A DNA stretch of 10,012 nt from assembly GCA_023387245.1 (NCBI GenBank), contig JAEWIH010000088.1:1-10012 (forward strand), read 5' to 3'. Positions 1-7,304 of this stretch are shown here, in pieces (position 1 is the stretch's first letter; each line of letters begins with the position of its first letter). The DNA comes from Bacillota bacterium (GTDB lineage Bacteria > Bacillota_I > Bacilli_A > Erysipelotrichales > Erysipelotrichaceae). A model generated the notes under the pieces. It did no database searches. It was not told the DNA's origin and worked only from the letters and a program-made list of their open reading frames with translations. A program made the position numbers and the translations under genes.

Positions 1-126
1 AACGTAATGACACGGGTGTGATTAGCACCACAAAAGAAGTGAACTTCAATAATTCTCAATCAAATGTTTCACCAACCCATTTGTCTCTAAAAATGAGAAA
101 ATTATTTACTCTTTTCTTTATCGTTT
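1..126 (-). promoter_or_regulatory. T-box riboswitch leader, stem I region (partial, runs off left edge); specifier reads Phe (TTC)
   Basis: Read on the minus strand, this untranslated leader has the landmarks of T-box stem I. Going 5' to 3': AAAGAA (119-114) and AGTA (110-107) form the 5' side of the base and specifier loop. Then come AGAGA (88-84) and a distal hairpin of six pairs (83-78 with 66-61) whose 11-nt loop, 77-67, contains the conserved GGTTGGTGAAA. The 3' side follows, with GAGAATTATT (57-48) pairing to 106-95, then GAAGTTCAC (47-39), then TTCTTT (38-33) closing on AAAGAA. Compared with the B. subtilis glyQS leader (GAA-A-GGC), the specifier here is GAA-G-TTC, so positions 43-41 read TTC, a Phe codon. 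The antiterminator with the T-box sequence lies beyond the left edge and cannot be seen. A T-box senses uncharged tRNA and permits transcription; the expected target is pheS-pheT or a Phe/aromatic amino acid gene. Confidence 0.85.
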
Positions 127-132
127 GTTTGA

Positions 133-161
133 ATTATAGCACATTTATTTATTTTTTTCAA
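133..161 (-). promoter_or_regulatory. Promoter of the T-box transcript
   Basis: On the minus strand, TTGAAA (161-156) is followed after exactly 17 nt by TATAAT (138-133), and TG sits one base upstream of the -10 box (TGCTATAAT, an extended -10). The start would fall near position 126, just before the 5' strand of the T-box stem I. The -35 box lies within the last codons of coaX (stop at 145-147), so the two transcription units overlap physically and there is no terminator hairpin between them. Confidence 0.85.
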
Positions 162-909
162 AAATAGTTTTCATACCAATAAAAGCTAAATGAGGATTAT
201 ATTCATCAATGCGATTACACTCTCTAGCAAACATTCTCCCTAACCCACCAGTAGCAACTATATACGGCTTAGAATTTAAAGCTTTACACATTTCATCAAC
301 AATATAATTAATAGAACCAATATAGCCATAAATTAATCCTGCCTGAATACCAGAAACAGTATTTCTAGTTAAAATAGTATCAGGTTTAATTAATTCTGTC
401 TTAGGTAATTTGGCAGTATTAGTAGACAATGCATCTCGACTAATAACTAATCCAGGCATAATAATTGTATAAGCAAACTGCCCATTATCATTAACATGAT
501 CAAAAGTAGTTGCGGTCCCAAAATCAATAACAATACATTCTCTTTTATATATTTCAATCGCAGCAGCAACATTTACAATTCTATCAGCACCAACTTCTTT
601 CGCATTTTCACAAAGTATAGAAACACCAGTCTTTATCCCTGGCCCAACAATTAAAGGTTCGATTTTAAAATAGCGTCTTAAAGCATTTAATAAAGCATGC
701 ATAATAGGTGGCACTACTGAACTAACAACAATATTATTAATATTTTCAACATCAACATTCAAAGTTTTTAACATAACTAACATATTAACACCTAATTCAT
801 CAGTCGTTAACTTATTTTTAGTAGTCATATTAAAATTAGAAATTAATTCTTCACCCTTAAAAACCCCAAACGAAATATTAGTATTCCCTACATCAATTGT
901 CAATAACAT
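145..909 (-). CDS. coaX: Type III pantothenate kinase (CoaX)
   Basis: Phosphorylates pantothenate to 4'-phosphopantothenate with ATP, the first step of CoA synthesis, in the cytoplasm. The 254 residues match the usual length of about 255-260 for this ASKHA-fold family. Visible motifs are the N-terminal phosphate loop DVGNTN (6-11), GPGIKTG (89-95) in the pantothenate region, GADR (107-110) with the expected catalytic Asp109, and the second phosphate loop VIDFGTATT (127-135). PGLxxSxxAL (152-161) and GGLG (221-224) follow. The residues just before PG are YTIIM rather than the more usual GGxI, a minor deviation. It is the last gene of the panT-coaBC-coaX operon, starting 2 nt after the coaBC stop, with a modest GAGGAT ribosome site inside coaBC. 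No terminator is seen after it; the next promoter begins within its 3' end. Type III kinases are insensitive to CoA feedback, so flux control would have to lie elsewhere. Confidence 0.97.
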   Translation of the reverse strand: MLLTIDVGNTNISFGVFKGEELISNFNMTTKNKLTTDELGVNMLVMLKTLNVDVENINNIVVSSVVPPIMHALLNALRRYFKIEPLIVGPGIKTGVSILCENAKEVGADRIVNVAAAIEIYKRECIVIDFGTATTFDHVNDNGQFAYTIIMPGLVISRDALSTNTAKLPKTELIKPDTILTRNTVSGIQAGLIYGYIGSINYIVDEMCKALNSKPYIVATGGLGRMFARECNRIDEYNPHLAFIGMKTIFEKNK

Positions 910-911
910 AT

Positions 912-2102
912 TTAATCCTCTAAATTAATCAAATGATCAATAATTTTAAATGCACATTCTTCTTTAGACATAATCGGTAACTCTAGCATACCACAATTAT
1001 CAATAATCGTAATAATATTAGTATCATAACCAAAACCAGCACCATCATCTAAAATATTATTACATACAATCATATCCATCTTTTTAGATTTTAATTTTTT
1101 TAAGCCATTCTCTACCAAATCACGACTTTCCATCGCAAAACCACAAACTTTACAATGACTTGATTTTAATTCTATCAAACTTGAAATAATATCAGGATTA
1201 TTAACTAACTCCAATACTATTTCACAATTACCTTCTTTTTTAATTTTATGTTCACTAGTATGTTTAGGACGATAATCTGCCACAGCCCCAGCCATAATGA
1301 CATAATCAACTTCCCCCACATACTCTTTCATAACCTTTAACATCTCACAAGCACTAAAAACATTAATAACTTTGGCATTTAAAGGAGCCTTTAAATTAGT
1401 AGGACCGGAAACTAAAATAACTTCTGCACCCAATTTAAGAGCCACTTTCGCTAAAGCATAACCCATTTTACCACTAGAATGATTACTAATAAAACGCACC
1501 GGATCCATAGCTTCAACCGTTGGCCCAGCACTAATCAATACCTTTTTGTTTAAAAGCCGCTTGTCACTAAAAGCAATCATTTCTACATATTCAATTATTT
1601 TATCTAATTCAGGTATTTTACCTTTCCCAACATCTCCACAAGCTAATAACCCACAATCACTTTCCATAATATGATACTTACGCAAAGCTAATAAATCTAA
1701 ATTCGCAACCGTTGCCTGGTTATTTAACATCATCGTATTCATTGCCGGAATAATAATTATTGGTTTTAGATTAATAGCCAAAATAGTAGTCGAAACTAAG
1801 TCATCAGCAATCCCATGCGCTAATTTAGCAATCATATTAGCAGTTGCTGGCACTACAATCACTACCTGCGCCCATTTAGCTAATTCAATATGTTTAACAT
1901 GACTATAATCATCATTTTCTAAAAACATATCACAAAAAACCGGATTTTTCGATAATGTAGATAGCGTTAAAGGGCTAATAAATTCGCAAGCATTTTTAGT
2001 CATAATTACTTGAACATTATGATTTCTTTTAACTAAATCACTAACTAGCTGGGCACTTTTAAAAGCAGCAATCCCCCCACAAACAGCCAATAAAATATTC
2101 AT
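912..2102 (-). CDS. coaBC: Bifunctional phosphopantothenoylcysteine decarboxylase / phosphopantothenate-cysteine ligase (CoaBC)
   Basis: Joins 4'-phosphopantothenate to cysteine (CoaB, CTP-dependent in bacteria) and decarboxylates the product to 4'-phosphopantetheine (CoaC, FMN-dependent). The 396 residues are the normal full fusion length. In the CoaC half, roughly 1-180, the flavin-fold start GGIAAFK (9-15), His71 (KHIELAKWA), PAMNTMM (119-125, Asn122) and the flap SDCGLLACGDVGKG (148-161) with reductant Cys155 are all present. In the CoaB half, about 185-396, there are SAGPTVE (191-197), SNHSSGKMG (206-214), AGAVADYRP (271-279), the KIKK lysines (286-289) and NNPDI (301-305). No catalytic residue looks missing. 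The gene starts 3 nt after the panT-like stop and has a GGAAGGA ribosome site overlapping that gene's end; coaX follows 2 nt after its stop. The three therefore form one transcript and consecutive pathway steps. Confidence 0.97.
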   Translation of the reverse strand: MNILLAVCGGIAAFKSAQLVSDLVKRNHNVQVIMTKNACEFISPLTLSTLSKNPVFCDMFLENDDYSHVKHIELAKWAQVVIVVPATANMIAKLAHGIADDLVSTTILAINLKPIIIIPAMNTMMLNNQATVANLDLLALRKYHIMESDCGLLACGDVGKGKIPELDKIIEYVEMIAFSDKRLLNKKVLISAGPTVEAMDPVRFISNHSSGKMGYALAKVALKLGAEVILVSGPTNLKAPLNAKVINVFSACEMLKVMKEYVGEVDYVIMAGAVADYRPKHTSEHKIKKEGNCEIVLELVNNPDIISSLIELKSSHCKVCGFAMESRDLVENGLKKLKSKKMDMIVCNNILDDGAGFGYDTNIITIIDNCGMLELPIMSKEECAFKIIDHLINLED

Positions 2103-2105
2103 ATA

Positions 2106-2681
2106 TTATTCCTTCCTTAAACGTTTAAATAAAGGTACAATTAACAACATTCCTATAATAGCTTCTAAAGTACCATTAATAAAAATAGTCGTTAAAATAA
2201 TCGTAGCAAATGTTGAAAAACTACTATTAGTTATTGCCATATAAGGACTAGCAAAAAATATAAAGATCATGCCCATAACTAATAAACTATGACTTAGAGT
2301 AGAAGCTAAAACACTAATAAATAAAGATAACTTAAATTTATAATAACACCAATATGCTACTAATGGAAAAATTAATCTCGGCACTAAAACAATTACTAAA
2401 GAAAAAATATTTCCCTTAAATAATCCAACTTCGACAAATGGATTAAATATAAAACTAAAAACTGTTGGCGCAATTAAATTACTAGTAAAGCTTAATACCG
2501 AAAATAAAAAACCTAAAAACAATCCATATTTCCAACCTAAAAATAAAGAAGTAAATATTACCGGTATATGAAGAGTTGTTATTCTAATTGGACCAATTAA
2601 AATAAAACCTAAAGGTGTTAAAAATAAAACAATTTCAATAGCCGATAATAAAGCAATCAAAGCCATTTGTTTCGTTTTCAT
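2106..2681 (-). CDS. panT: ECF transporter substrate-binding (S) component, probably for pantothenate (PanT-like)
   Basis: A 191-residue, very hydrophobic protein with about six predicted membrane segments and a basic C-terminus (KRLRKE), the normal size and topology of an ECF S component. The N-terminal helix carries the AxxxA pattern (Ala10, Ala14) by which S components dock to the EcfT coupling protein. The middle contains the family-typical FLGWKYGLFLG (48-58), an NP (80-81) and PRLIFPL (101-107). The S component binds the vitamin, and a shared EcfA-EcfA'-EcfT module, not in this window, would supply energy. Sequence alone does not give the substrate. Being first in an operon with coaBC and coaX, as PanT genes are in other Firmicutes, makes pantothenate the best inference. 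A strong AGGAGG ribosome site (2692-2687) sits 5 nt before the ATG, and a promoter lies at 2726-2756. Confidence 0.78.
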   Translation of the reverse strand: MKTKQMALIALLSAIEIVLFLTPLGFILIGPIRITTLHIPVIFTSLFLGWKYGLFLGFLFSVLSFTSNLIAPTVFSFIFNPFVEVGLFKGNIFSLVIVLVPRLIFPLVAYWCYYKFKLSLFISVLASTLSHSLLVMGMIFIFFASPYMAITNSSFSTFATIILTTIFINGTLEAIIGMLLIVPLFKRLRKE

Positions 2682-2703
2682 AATTTCCTCCTACCGCTCA
2701 CAA

Positions 2704-2717
2704 CACTGGATGCAGTG
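2704..2717 (-). other. Small hairpin in the 5' leader of the panT-coaBC-coaX transcript
   Basis: CACTG and CAGTG (minus strand, 2717-2713 and 2708-2704) are perfect complements around a four-base loop. The hairpin sits near the predicted 5' end of the transcript and just upstream of the AGGAGG site. It may protect the 5' end or affect translation; with a leader of only about 35-40 nt there is no room for a known vitamin riboswitch. Confidence 0.4.
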
Positions 2718-2725
2718 GCAAATTA

Positions 2726-2756
2726 ATTGTATCACAAAAAAATGATAACTAGACAA
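2726..2756 (-). promoter_or_regulatory. Predicted promoter of the panT-coaBC-coaX operon
   Basis: On the minus strand TACAAT (2731-2726) is preceded by TGA, giving an extended -10 (TGnTACAAT), and TTGTCT (2756-2751) serves as -35 at a rather long 19-nt spacing. The expected start near 2719 leaves a leader of about 38 nt. The -35 box lies in the loop of the upstream terminator hairpin and the spacer is that hairpin's descending arm plus T-tract, so terminator and promoter share DNA. Confidence 0.65.
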
Positions 2757-2771
2757 CTAATTATCATTTTT
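2732..2771 (-). terminator. Rho-independent terminator of the SUF / cyclo-ligase operon
   Basis: AAAAATGATAA (2771-2761 on the minus strand) pairs perfectly over 11 bp with TTATCATTTTT (2748-2738) around a 12-nt loop, and the second arm runs into seven T's on the minus strand. The stem is AT-rich, as expected in such a genome. It lies about 130 bp after the cyclo-ligase stop codon. On the plus strand the arm is followed by only five T's and no plus-strand gene precedes it, so the minus direction is the meaningful one. Confidence 0.8.
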
Positions 2772-2821
2772 ATAAAGGAAGGAAGAAAAAGAGTTTTTCT
2801 CTCATATTTTTATTATTATGA

Positions 2822-2839
2822 ACAATCATTATTGATTGT
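2822..2839. repeat. Short inverted repeat in the operon gap
   Basis: ACAATCA and TGATTGT (7 bp each) flank a four-base TTAT loop between the cyclo-ligase gene and the terminator. There is no T-tract after it. It could be a 3'-UTR hairpin or a chance AT-rich palindrome. The rest of the 2772-2899 gap is AT-rich sequence in which I see no supported gene. Confidence 0.3.
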
Positions 2840-2899
2840 AACTATATTTTATAATCCAAATATGAAGACAATATGAAATAAATGTGTGAATTTATGTGA

Positions 2900-3424
2900 T
2901 TAGATAAAATAAATAATTCTGGAAGGAGTAACTATAATATCTAATTTAATATCATGTTTATCCCAATTAAAATCTTCTAACATATATTCAGCAGCCACCC
3001 CAATCTTTAATCCATTATTTACATTTAAATAACGATCATAATAACCGCCCCCATATCCTATTCTATAACCAGATAAATTAAATGCTAGTAAAGGAATAAT
3101 ATAAACATCAGGAACACAAATTTCTAAATTACTACTTTCTAAAATATTATATTTATTCAAAATTAGTGGATAAGAAATTTCATTAAAAACCATCATATTT
3201 TTATTTAATATTCTAGGTAATGCTAGTTTATATTCACTTAATCCCGCAACTAAATCATATTCGTTATTAATTGCGCTATAAATACCAATTAAAGAATTTT
3301 TATTTAAAATATGCTTTAAATGATTTAAAATACTCTCTTTCTCTAAATTTATTAATACTTGAGGATAAGTTAATCTCTGTTTTAATTTTAATTGTCTTAA
3401 TAATGACTTGGAAATATTATCCAA
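2900..3424 (-). CDS. 5-formyltetrahydrofolate cyclo-ligase (MTHFS family)
   Basis: Converts 5-formyl-THF, an inhibitory dead-end folate, to 5,10-methenyl-THF using ATP, in the cytoplasm (E. coli YgfA, B. subtilis YqgN). The 174 residues are slightly short of the usual 180-200. The diagnostic motif [13 protein letters not shown] (121-133), the nucleotide and folate loop, is intact and preceded by PLLAFNLSG (111-119). LALPRI (67-72) matches the family's central LPR, SKSLLRQ (5-11) fits the N-terminal KxxLR, and DIIVTPSR (162-169) fits the C-terminal strand. The start is TTG (3424-3422): no ATG exists before the in-frame TAG upstream, and GGAAGG (3435-3430) lies 5 nt before it. The gene overlaps the end of sufB by 8 nt, so it is likely translationally coupled and made at a lower level than SufB. 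Its place as the last gene of a SUF operon is the notable point. Confidence 0.93.
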   Translation of the reverse strand: MDNISKSLLRQLKLKQRLTYPQVLINLEKESILNHLKHILNKNSLIGIYSAINNEYDLVAGLSEYKLALPRILNKNMMVFNEISYPLILNKYNILESSNLEICVPDVYIIPLLAFNLSGYRIGYGGGYYDRYLNVNNGLKIGVAAEYMLEDFNWDKHDIKLDIIVTPSRIIYFI

Positions 3425-4817
3425 CCGAACCTTCCATCTCTAATTTCATTAATTGATTTAACTCAACCGCATATTCCATCGGTAATTCCCTAGTAAATGG
3501 TTCTAAAAATCCTAAAATAATTGTTTCCGCAGCTTCTGACTCACTTAAACCTCGACTCATCAAATAAAACATTTGTTCTTCACTAATTTTAGAAACTGCC
3601 GCCTCATGTTCAATAATTGATTTATTATTTTTAACAACATTAACCGGTAAAGTATCAGAACGTGATTGTTCATCTAGTAATAAAGTATCACATTCAATAT
3701 GCGACTTAGCTCCAATAGCCTCTTCTCCATGATAAACAATACCGCGATAATTAACTTCACCACCAGTCCGAGAAACTGATTTAGAAATAATGTTAGATTG
3801 AGTATAAGGAGCTAAATGAATCATTTTTGCTCCAGCATCCTGAACTTGACCTTTAGAAGCAACAGCAATACTAATTGTCATTCCTCTAGCATATTCACCC
3901 GCTAAAACACAAGAAGGATATTTCATAGTTTTATGAGCACCAATATTACCATCAATCCACTCCATAACACCATGTTCATGTACATATGCTCTTTTAGTAA
4001 CTAAATTCAATACGTTTGTCGACCAATTTTGAACTGTCGAATAACGACATTTAGCATTTTTATGTACAATAATTTCAACAACCGCCGCATGCAAAGAATC
4101 TGACTGATAAATCGGAGCTGTACAACCTTCAACATAATGAACATCAGCACCTTCATCAACAATAATTAAAGTTCTTTCAAATTGTCCCATCTTATCAGCA
4201 TTAATTCTAAAATATGATTGTAATGGTTTGTCTAAAACAGTGTTTTTAGGCACATATATAAATGAACCTCCAGACCAAACAGCACTATTTAAAGCCGCGA
4301 ATTTATTATCAGAATAAGGAACAACTGTACCAAAATATTGTTTAAATAATTCTGGATATTGTTTTAGAGCACTATCAGTGTCTAAAAATATAACTCCTTT
4401 TTCATTAACTTCATCTAACATGTTATGATATACCACTTCAGAATCATATTGAGTAGCAACACCCGATAAATGTTTTGCTTCTGCTTCAGGAATCCCTAAT
4501 TTCTCAAAAGTTTTACGAATTTCTTCCGGCACATCATCCCACGATCTTTCAGTATTTTGGCTAGCTTTTAAATAATAAGTAAATTCATTGAAATCTAAAT
4601 CATCCAAATTAGCCCCAAAATCTGGCATTGCTTGTTCTAAAAAATTATTATAAGCATCTAATCTAAACTGCAACATCCACTCAGGTTCTTGTTTTTGTTT
4701 AGATATTTCACGAATAACATCTTCACTAATACCTTTACCAGTACTAAATACAGTCTCAACTTGATCACTAAATCCATACTGATATTCTTGTTTAGGCAGT
4801 AAATCTCTATCAGCCAT
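3417..4817 (-). CDS. sufB: Fe-S cluster assembly scaffold protein SufB
   Basis: Core scaffold subunit of the SufBCD complex, on which new [Fe-S] clusters are built from SufS/SufU sulfur; cytoplasmic. The 466 residues equal the usual Firmicutes length (about 465). The alpha-helical N-terminal region (about 30-110, including [12 protein letters not shown] at 45-56) is followed by the beta-helix core with [18 protein letters not shown] (189-206) and VEGCTAP (229-235, Cys232). The conserved C-terminal part has [21 protein letters not shown] (403-423) and [21 protein letters not shown] (444-464). Other cysteines are 257, 303 and 376. At the position where E. coli SufB has an important Cys near residue 405 this protein reads DEQSRSDT; as far as I recall Gram-positive SufB proteins do the same. 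It starts 2 nt after the sufU stop with a GAGGA ribosome site, and its last codons overlap the cyclo-ligase start. Confidence 0.98.
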   Translation of the reverse strand: MADRDLLPKQEYQYGFSDQVETVFSTGKGISEDVIREISKQKQEPEWMLQFRLDAYNNFLEQAMPDFGANLDDLDFNEFTYYLKASQNTERSWDDVPEEIRKTFEKLGIPEAEAKHLSGVATQYDSEVVYHNMLDEVNEKGVIFLDTDSALKQYPELFKQYFGTVVPYSDNKFAALNSAVWSGGSFIYVPKNTVLDKPLQSYFRINADKMGQFERTLIIVDEGADVHYVEGCTAPIYQSDSLHAAVVEIIVHKNAKCRYSTVQNWSTNVLNLVTKRAYVHEHGVMEWIDGNIGAHKTMKYPSCVLAGEYARGMTISIAVASKGQVQDAGAKMIHLAPYTQSNIISKSVSRTGGEVNYRGIVYHGEEAIGAKSHIECDTLLLDEQSRSDTLPVNVVKNNKSIIEHEAAVSKISEEQMFYLMSRGLSESEAAETIILGFLEPFTRELPMEYAVELNQLMKLEMEGSVG

Positions 4818-4819
4818 AT

Positions 4820-5263
4820 TTATTCCTCACTTTCAAATATAATTTGAGCAATTGCTTTCCAGCCAATTGTCGCACAGCCAATGCGATTAGCTTGTTTTCC
4901 AATTTGACAAAATGCTACAGCTTCTTGTAATAATTCTTGATTAAATGGTTCTAAATTAATCATTTTATTGTAAGTATCAATAATTCTTTTGGCTTCTTCA
5001 ACAGTTTTATTTTTTAACAACTCCGTCATAATTGAAGTAGAAGCAGTAGATATAACGCACGCTACACCATCAAAACAAACATCAACAATAACTCCATTAC
5101 AAACTTTAGCCATAACTTTTATATCATCGATACATGAATCAGCATCCATATGAACACAATAAACATCATCTTCCATATCCATCAAATGTTTATTTCTAGG
5201 GTACTTATAATGATCCATAATAATTTCGCGCAACAAATTAGGATCATCCATATAATTACTCAT
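4820..5263 (-). CDS. sufU: Zinc-dependent sulfurtransferase SufU
   Basis: Accepts persulfide sulfur from SufS and passes it to the SufBCD scaffold. It resembles IscU in fold, but in Firmicutes it acts as a zinc sulfurtransferase. The 147 residues match B. subtilis SufU. The zinc ligands are visible: Cys44 and Asp46 in SCID, Cys69 in GVACVIS and Cys130 in [12 protein letters not shown], with Arg127 next to the last one. The stretch between the second and third Cys is long (about 60 residues), which is the SufU-type insertion that separates SufU from true IscU scaffolds. The N-terminal [14 protein letters not shown] (12-25) is typical. Three extra cysteines (36, 55, 63) and Cys119 are not conserved ligands as far as I recall. 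An AGGAG site precedes the ATG; the gene lies 9 nt after the sufS stop and 2 nt before sufB. Confidence 0.96.
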   Translation of the reverse strand: MSNYMDDPNLLREIIMDHYKYPRNKHLMDMEDDVYCVHMDADSCIDDIKVMAKVCNGVIVDVCFDGVACVISTASTSIMTELLKNKTVEEAKRIIDTYNKMINLEPFNQELLQEAVAFCQIGKQANRIGCATIGWKAIAQIIFESEE

Positions 5264-5272
5264 AATTATCTC

Positions 5273-6493
5273 CTATACATACATCATTACTGTTTTTTCT
5301 AAAGTAATGTCTTTAATAATTTCGATAAAAAAATCTATTTCTTCTTTAGTATTATAAAAACTTAAAGATAAACGACACGTTTCATTAGTCCCTAATATAT
5401 CTAATAACATTTTAGCACAATGATTACCCGCCCGTACACAAATACCATATTGGCTTAAATAATGAGCAACATCTTGAGCAAAAATACCATCAACATTAAA
5501 AACAACTACCGGACTATCACAATTAGGATTATAAACTTTAATATGTTTTAAAGGTAATAACTTAGATAATAAATATTCTTTTAATTCGTGTTCAATTTCC
5601 ATAATTTTAGAAAAACCAACATAATTAATATAGTCTAGTGCACTGCCAAATCCTAAAACACCTTCAATATTTGGAGTACCAGATTCAAACTTAGCTGGTG
5701 CCTTTTTTAAAGACACATTACCACACATATCAAAACGCGAATTATTACCTCCACCATATAATAATGGCTTCATTTTATCTAAATGCTTTTCTTTACCATA
5801 TAAAACACCAACTCCAGTCGGTCCAAAAATTTTATGAGCACTAAAACATAAAAAATCAACGTCTAAATCCTTAACATCAATTGGTAAATGGGCCACACTT
5901 TGAGCACCATCAACAACTACAATTGCGCCTACACTATGTGCTAATGCACATATTTCTTTAATTGGATTAATATATCCTAATACATTCGAAGATTGCGCAA
6001 TAACAACCACCTTAACTTGTTTACTAAATAATGATTTTGATGCTTCTAAATCAATCCGTCCACTACTAACCATTTTTAAATATTCAATATTAGCTTCAGT
6101 TTCTTTAGCAACATTAAACCAAGGCAAAATGGAAGAAGCGTGTTCGGCTTCACAAGTTAAAATAATATCATCTTTTTTTAAAAAATAACGGCCATAACCT
6201 AAAGCAACCATATTTAAACTTAAAGAAGCACCACTAGTAAAAATTACTTCATTTTTTTTAGCATTAATAAAATTAGCAACTTTAGACCTAACATTTTCAT
6301 ATTGATTAGAAATATCATTACTTAAAGAATAATCACCCCTATGAACATTAACACTACAACAGTTATAATAATTAACTACACTATTAACTACACATTCAGG
6401 TTTTAGCGTCGTAGCCGCATTATCAAAATAAATTAATGGATAATTATTCATAGTAGTCGATAACATTTTAAAATCTTTACGAAAATTATTCAT
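5273..6493 (-). CDS. sufS: Cysteine desulfurase SufS
   Basis: PLP enzyme (class V aminotransferase fold, group II NifS/SufS) that converts L-cysteine to alanine and holds the sulfur as a persulfide for SufU. The 406 residues are the family length. Key residues are YFDNAATT (22-29), His118 in CEAEHASS stacking over PLP, Asp195 in VVDGAQSVAH, the PLP lysine Lys221 in SAHKIFGPTGVG, FESGTPN (269-275), and the persulfide Cys359 in RAGNHCAK (354-361). Many SufS proteins have RAGHHC; the Asn here (357) is a common-looking variant. The start codon overlaps the sufD stop (ATGA, 6493-6490), implying translational coupling. A second Met at residue 10 is less likely because only the first forms the ATGA overlap. 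Confidence 0.97.
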   Translation of the reverse strand: MNNFRKDFKMLSTTMNNYPLIYFDNAATTLKPECVVNSVVNYYNCCSVNVHRGDYSLSNDISNQYENVRSKVANFINAKKNEVIFTSGASLSLNMVALGYGRYFLKKDDIILTCEAEHASSILPWFNVAKETEANIEYLKMVSSGRIDLEASKSLFSKQVKVVVIAQSSNVLGYINPIKEICALAHSVGAIVVVDGAQSVAHLPIDVKDLDVDFLCFSAHKIFGPTGVGVLYGKEKHLDKMKPLLYGGGNNSRFDMCGNVSLKKAPAKFESGTPNIEGVLGFGSALDYINYVGFSKIMEIEHELKEYLLSKLLPLKHIKVYNPNCDSPVVVFNVDGIFAQDVAHYLSQYGICVRAGNHCAKMLLDILGTNETCRLSLSFYNTKEEIDFFIEIIKDITLEKTVMMYV

Positions 6494-7302
6494 ATTAATT
6501 CAACTTTCATCAAGATTTCATCGACTAAAACATCCCTAATTTTATCATTTTCAATAACCATCACTGCAGGTAATAAATAACCTAGTGTCATTTGTTTTAA
6601 AGCATCATGATAGCTAATACCTCTTGACATCATATAATAAATAGCTTCAGGATCAGGTTGACCAACACTAGCCGCATGTGAAGCCTCAACATCATTTTCA
6701 TCAATAATTAATTGAGGGAAAACTTGTGTATCAACATTAGTATCCATATTCATCATTCTAGTAGTTTGATATGTTTTAGATCCAGAATAACCATTACCAA
6801 TATCACCTAAAACATCAAATTTTAAAGCACTATCACGTAATACAACCCCATGATTTAGTAAATTAGCATAAGTATGCTTAGCTTTATGTAGTGCTTTAAT
6901 ACTCCAATTAATAACCCCTTTAGATAAAGTTGCGCCATTTAATTCAATATGACCTCGTTCTTTAATTAAATTAATTACTGTATTACGATCAATATTTTTT
7001 AAACTAAAATCACCAATATTCAAAAAAACTTGCGCATTTTCATATAAATAAAATTGTTCATCAACTTTTAAGTGGCTATCTGTTTCATTTAAAAGCAATA
7101 AATTACAATTAATATTTTCCTTAAAATCCCATTTTAAGTTTAATTCACCAGACCCTTGATAACGTAGCAAAATCATTTGGTGCTGATCGGAATCAGAAAC
7201 CAATTCTAAGTCTAAATGATTATTAACAACAACATTTATTTCAACAAATTGATCATGATTAATAATAAATGTTTGACTACGATCTAAAATAATCGCACTC
7301 AT
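6490..7302 (-). CDS. sufD: Fe-S cluster assembly protein SufD, short form
   Basis: Second beta-helix subunit of SufBCD; it partners SufB and SufC, and in E. coli SufD helps iron entry. The family signature is clear in the C-terminal part: VEASHAASVGQPDPEAIYYM (205-224) containing the conserved His209, followed by MSRGISYHDALKQMTLGYL (225-243). Earlier, YQTTRMMNMDTNVDTQVFPQL (178-198) matches the family's last beta-helix turns. It is only 270 residues, against about 420-440 in E. coli and B. subtilis. The alpha-helical N-terminal domain and part of the beta-helix are absent. This is not a truncation by mutation: the gene has its own AAGGAG site (7319-7314), 11 nt before the ATG and inside sufC, and lies 2 nt after the sufC stop. 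In the position where E. coli has Cys before Ser-His this protein has Ala206. Confidence 0.93.
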   Translation of the reverse strand: MSAIILDRSQTFIINHDQFVEINVVVNNHLDLELVSDSDQHQMILLRYQGSGELNLKWDFKENINCNLLLLNETDSHLKVDEQFYLYENAQVFLNIGDFSLKNIDRNTVINLIKERGHIELNGATLSKGVINWSIKALHKAKHTYANLLNHGVVLRDSALKFDVLGDIGNGYSGSKTYQTTRMMNMDTNVDTQVFPQLIIDENDVEASHAASVGQPDPEAIYYMMSRGISYHDALKQMTLGYLLPAVMVIENDKIRDVLVDEILMKVELI

Positions 7303-7304
7303 AA

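Noticed and set aside
2682..2731. Possible tetrahydrofolate riboswitch before the ECF gene, because of GCATCC near the ribosome site
   Set aside because: The predicted leader is only about 38 nt, far too short for the ~80-nt THF aptamer, and GCATCC is accounted for by the small hairpin at 2704-2717.
2770..2829. Minus-strand 19-codon ORF (start MIVHNNKN) between the cyclo-ligase gene and the terminator, a possible leader peptide
   Set aside because: There is no ribosome site before its ATG, no run of regulatory codons, and its stop lies at the base of the terminator hairpin; chance explains it.
3271..3456. Plus-strand ORF of 61 codons
   Set aside because: It lies wholly antisense to the cyclo-ligase gene and the sufB 3' end, has no good ribosome site and has a composition expected from AT-rich antisense sequence.
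6490..7302. sufD as a frameshifted or truncated pseudogene
   Set aside because: Its start and stop are tightly joined to sufC and sufS with proper translation signals, and the C-terminal signature is intact; there is no room for missing coding sequence.
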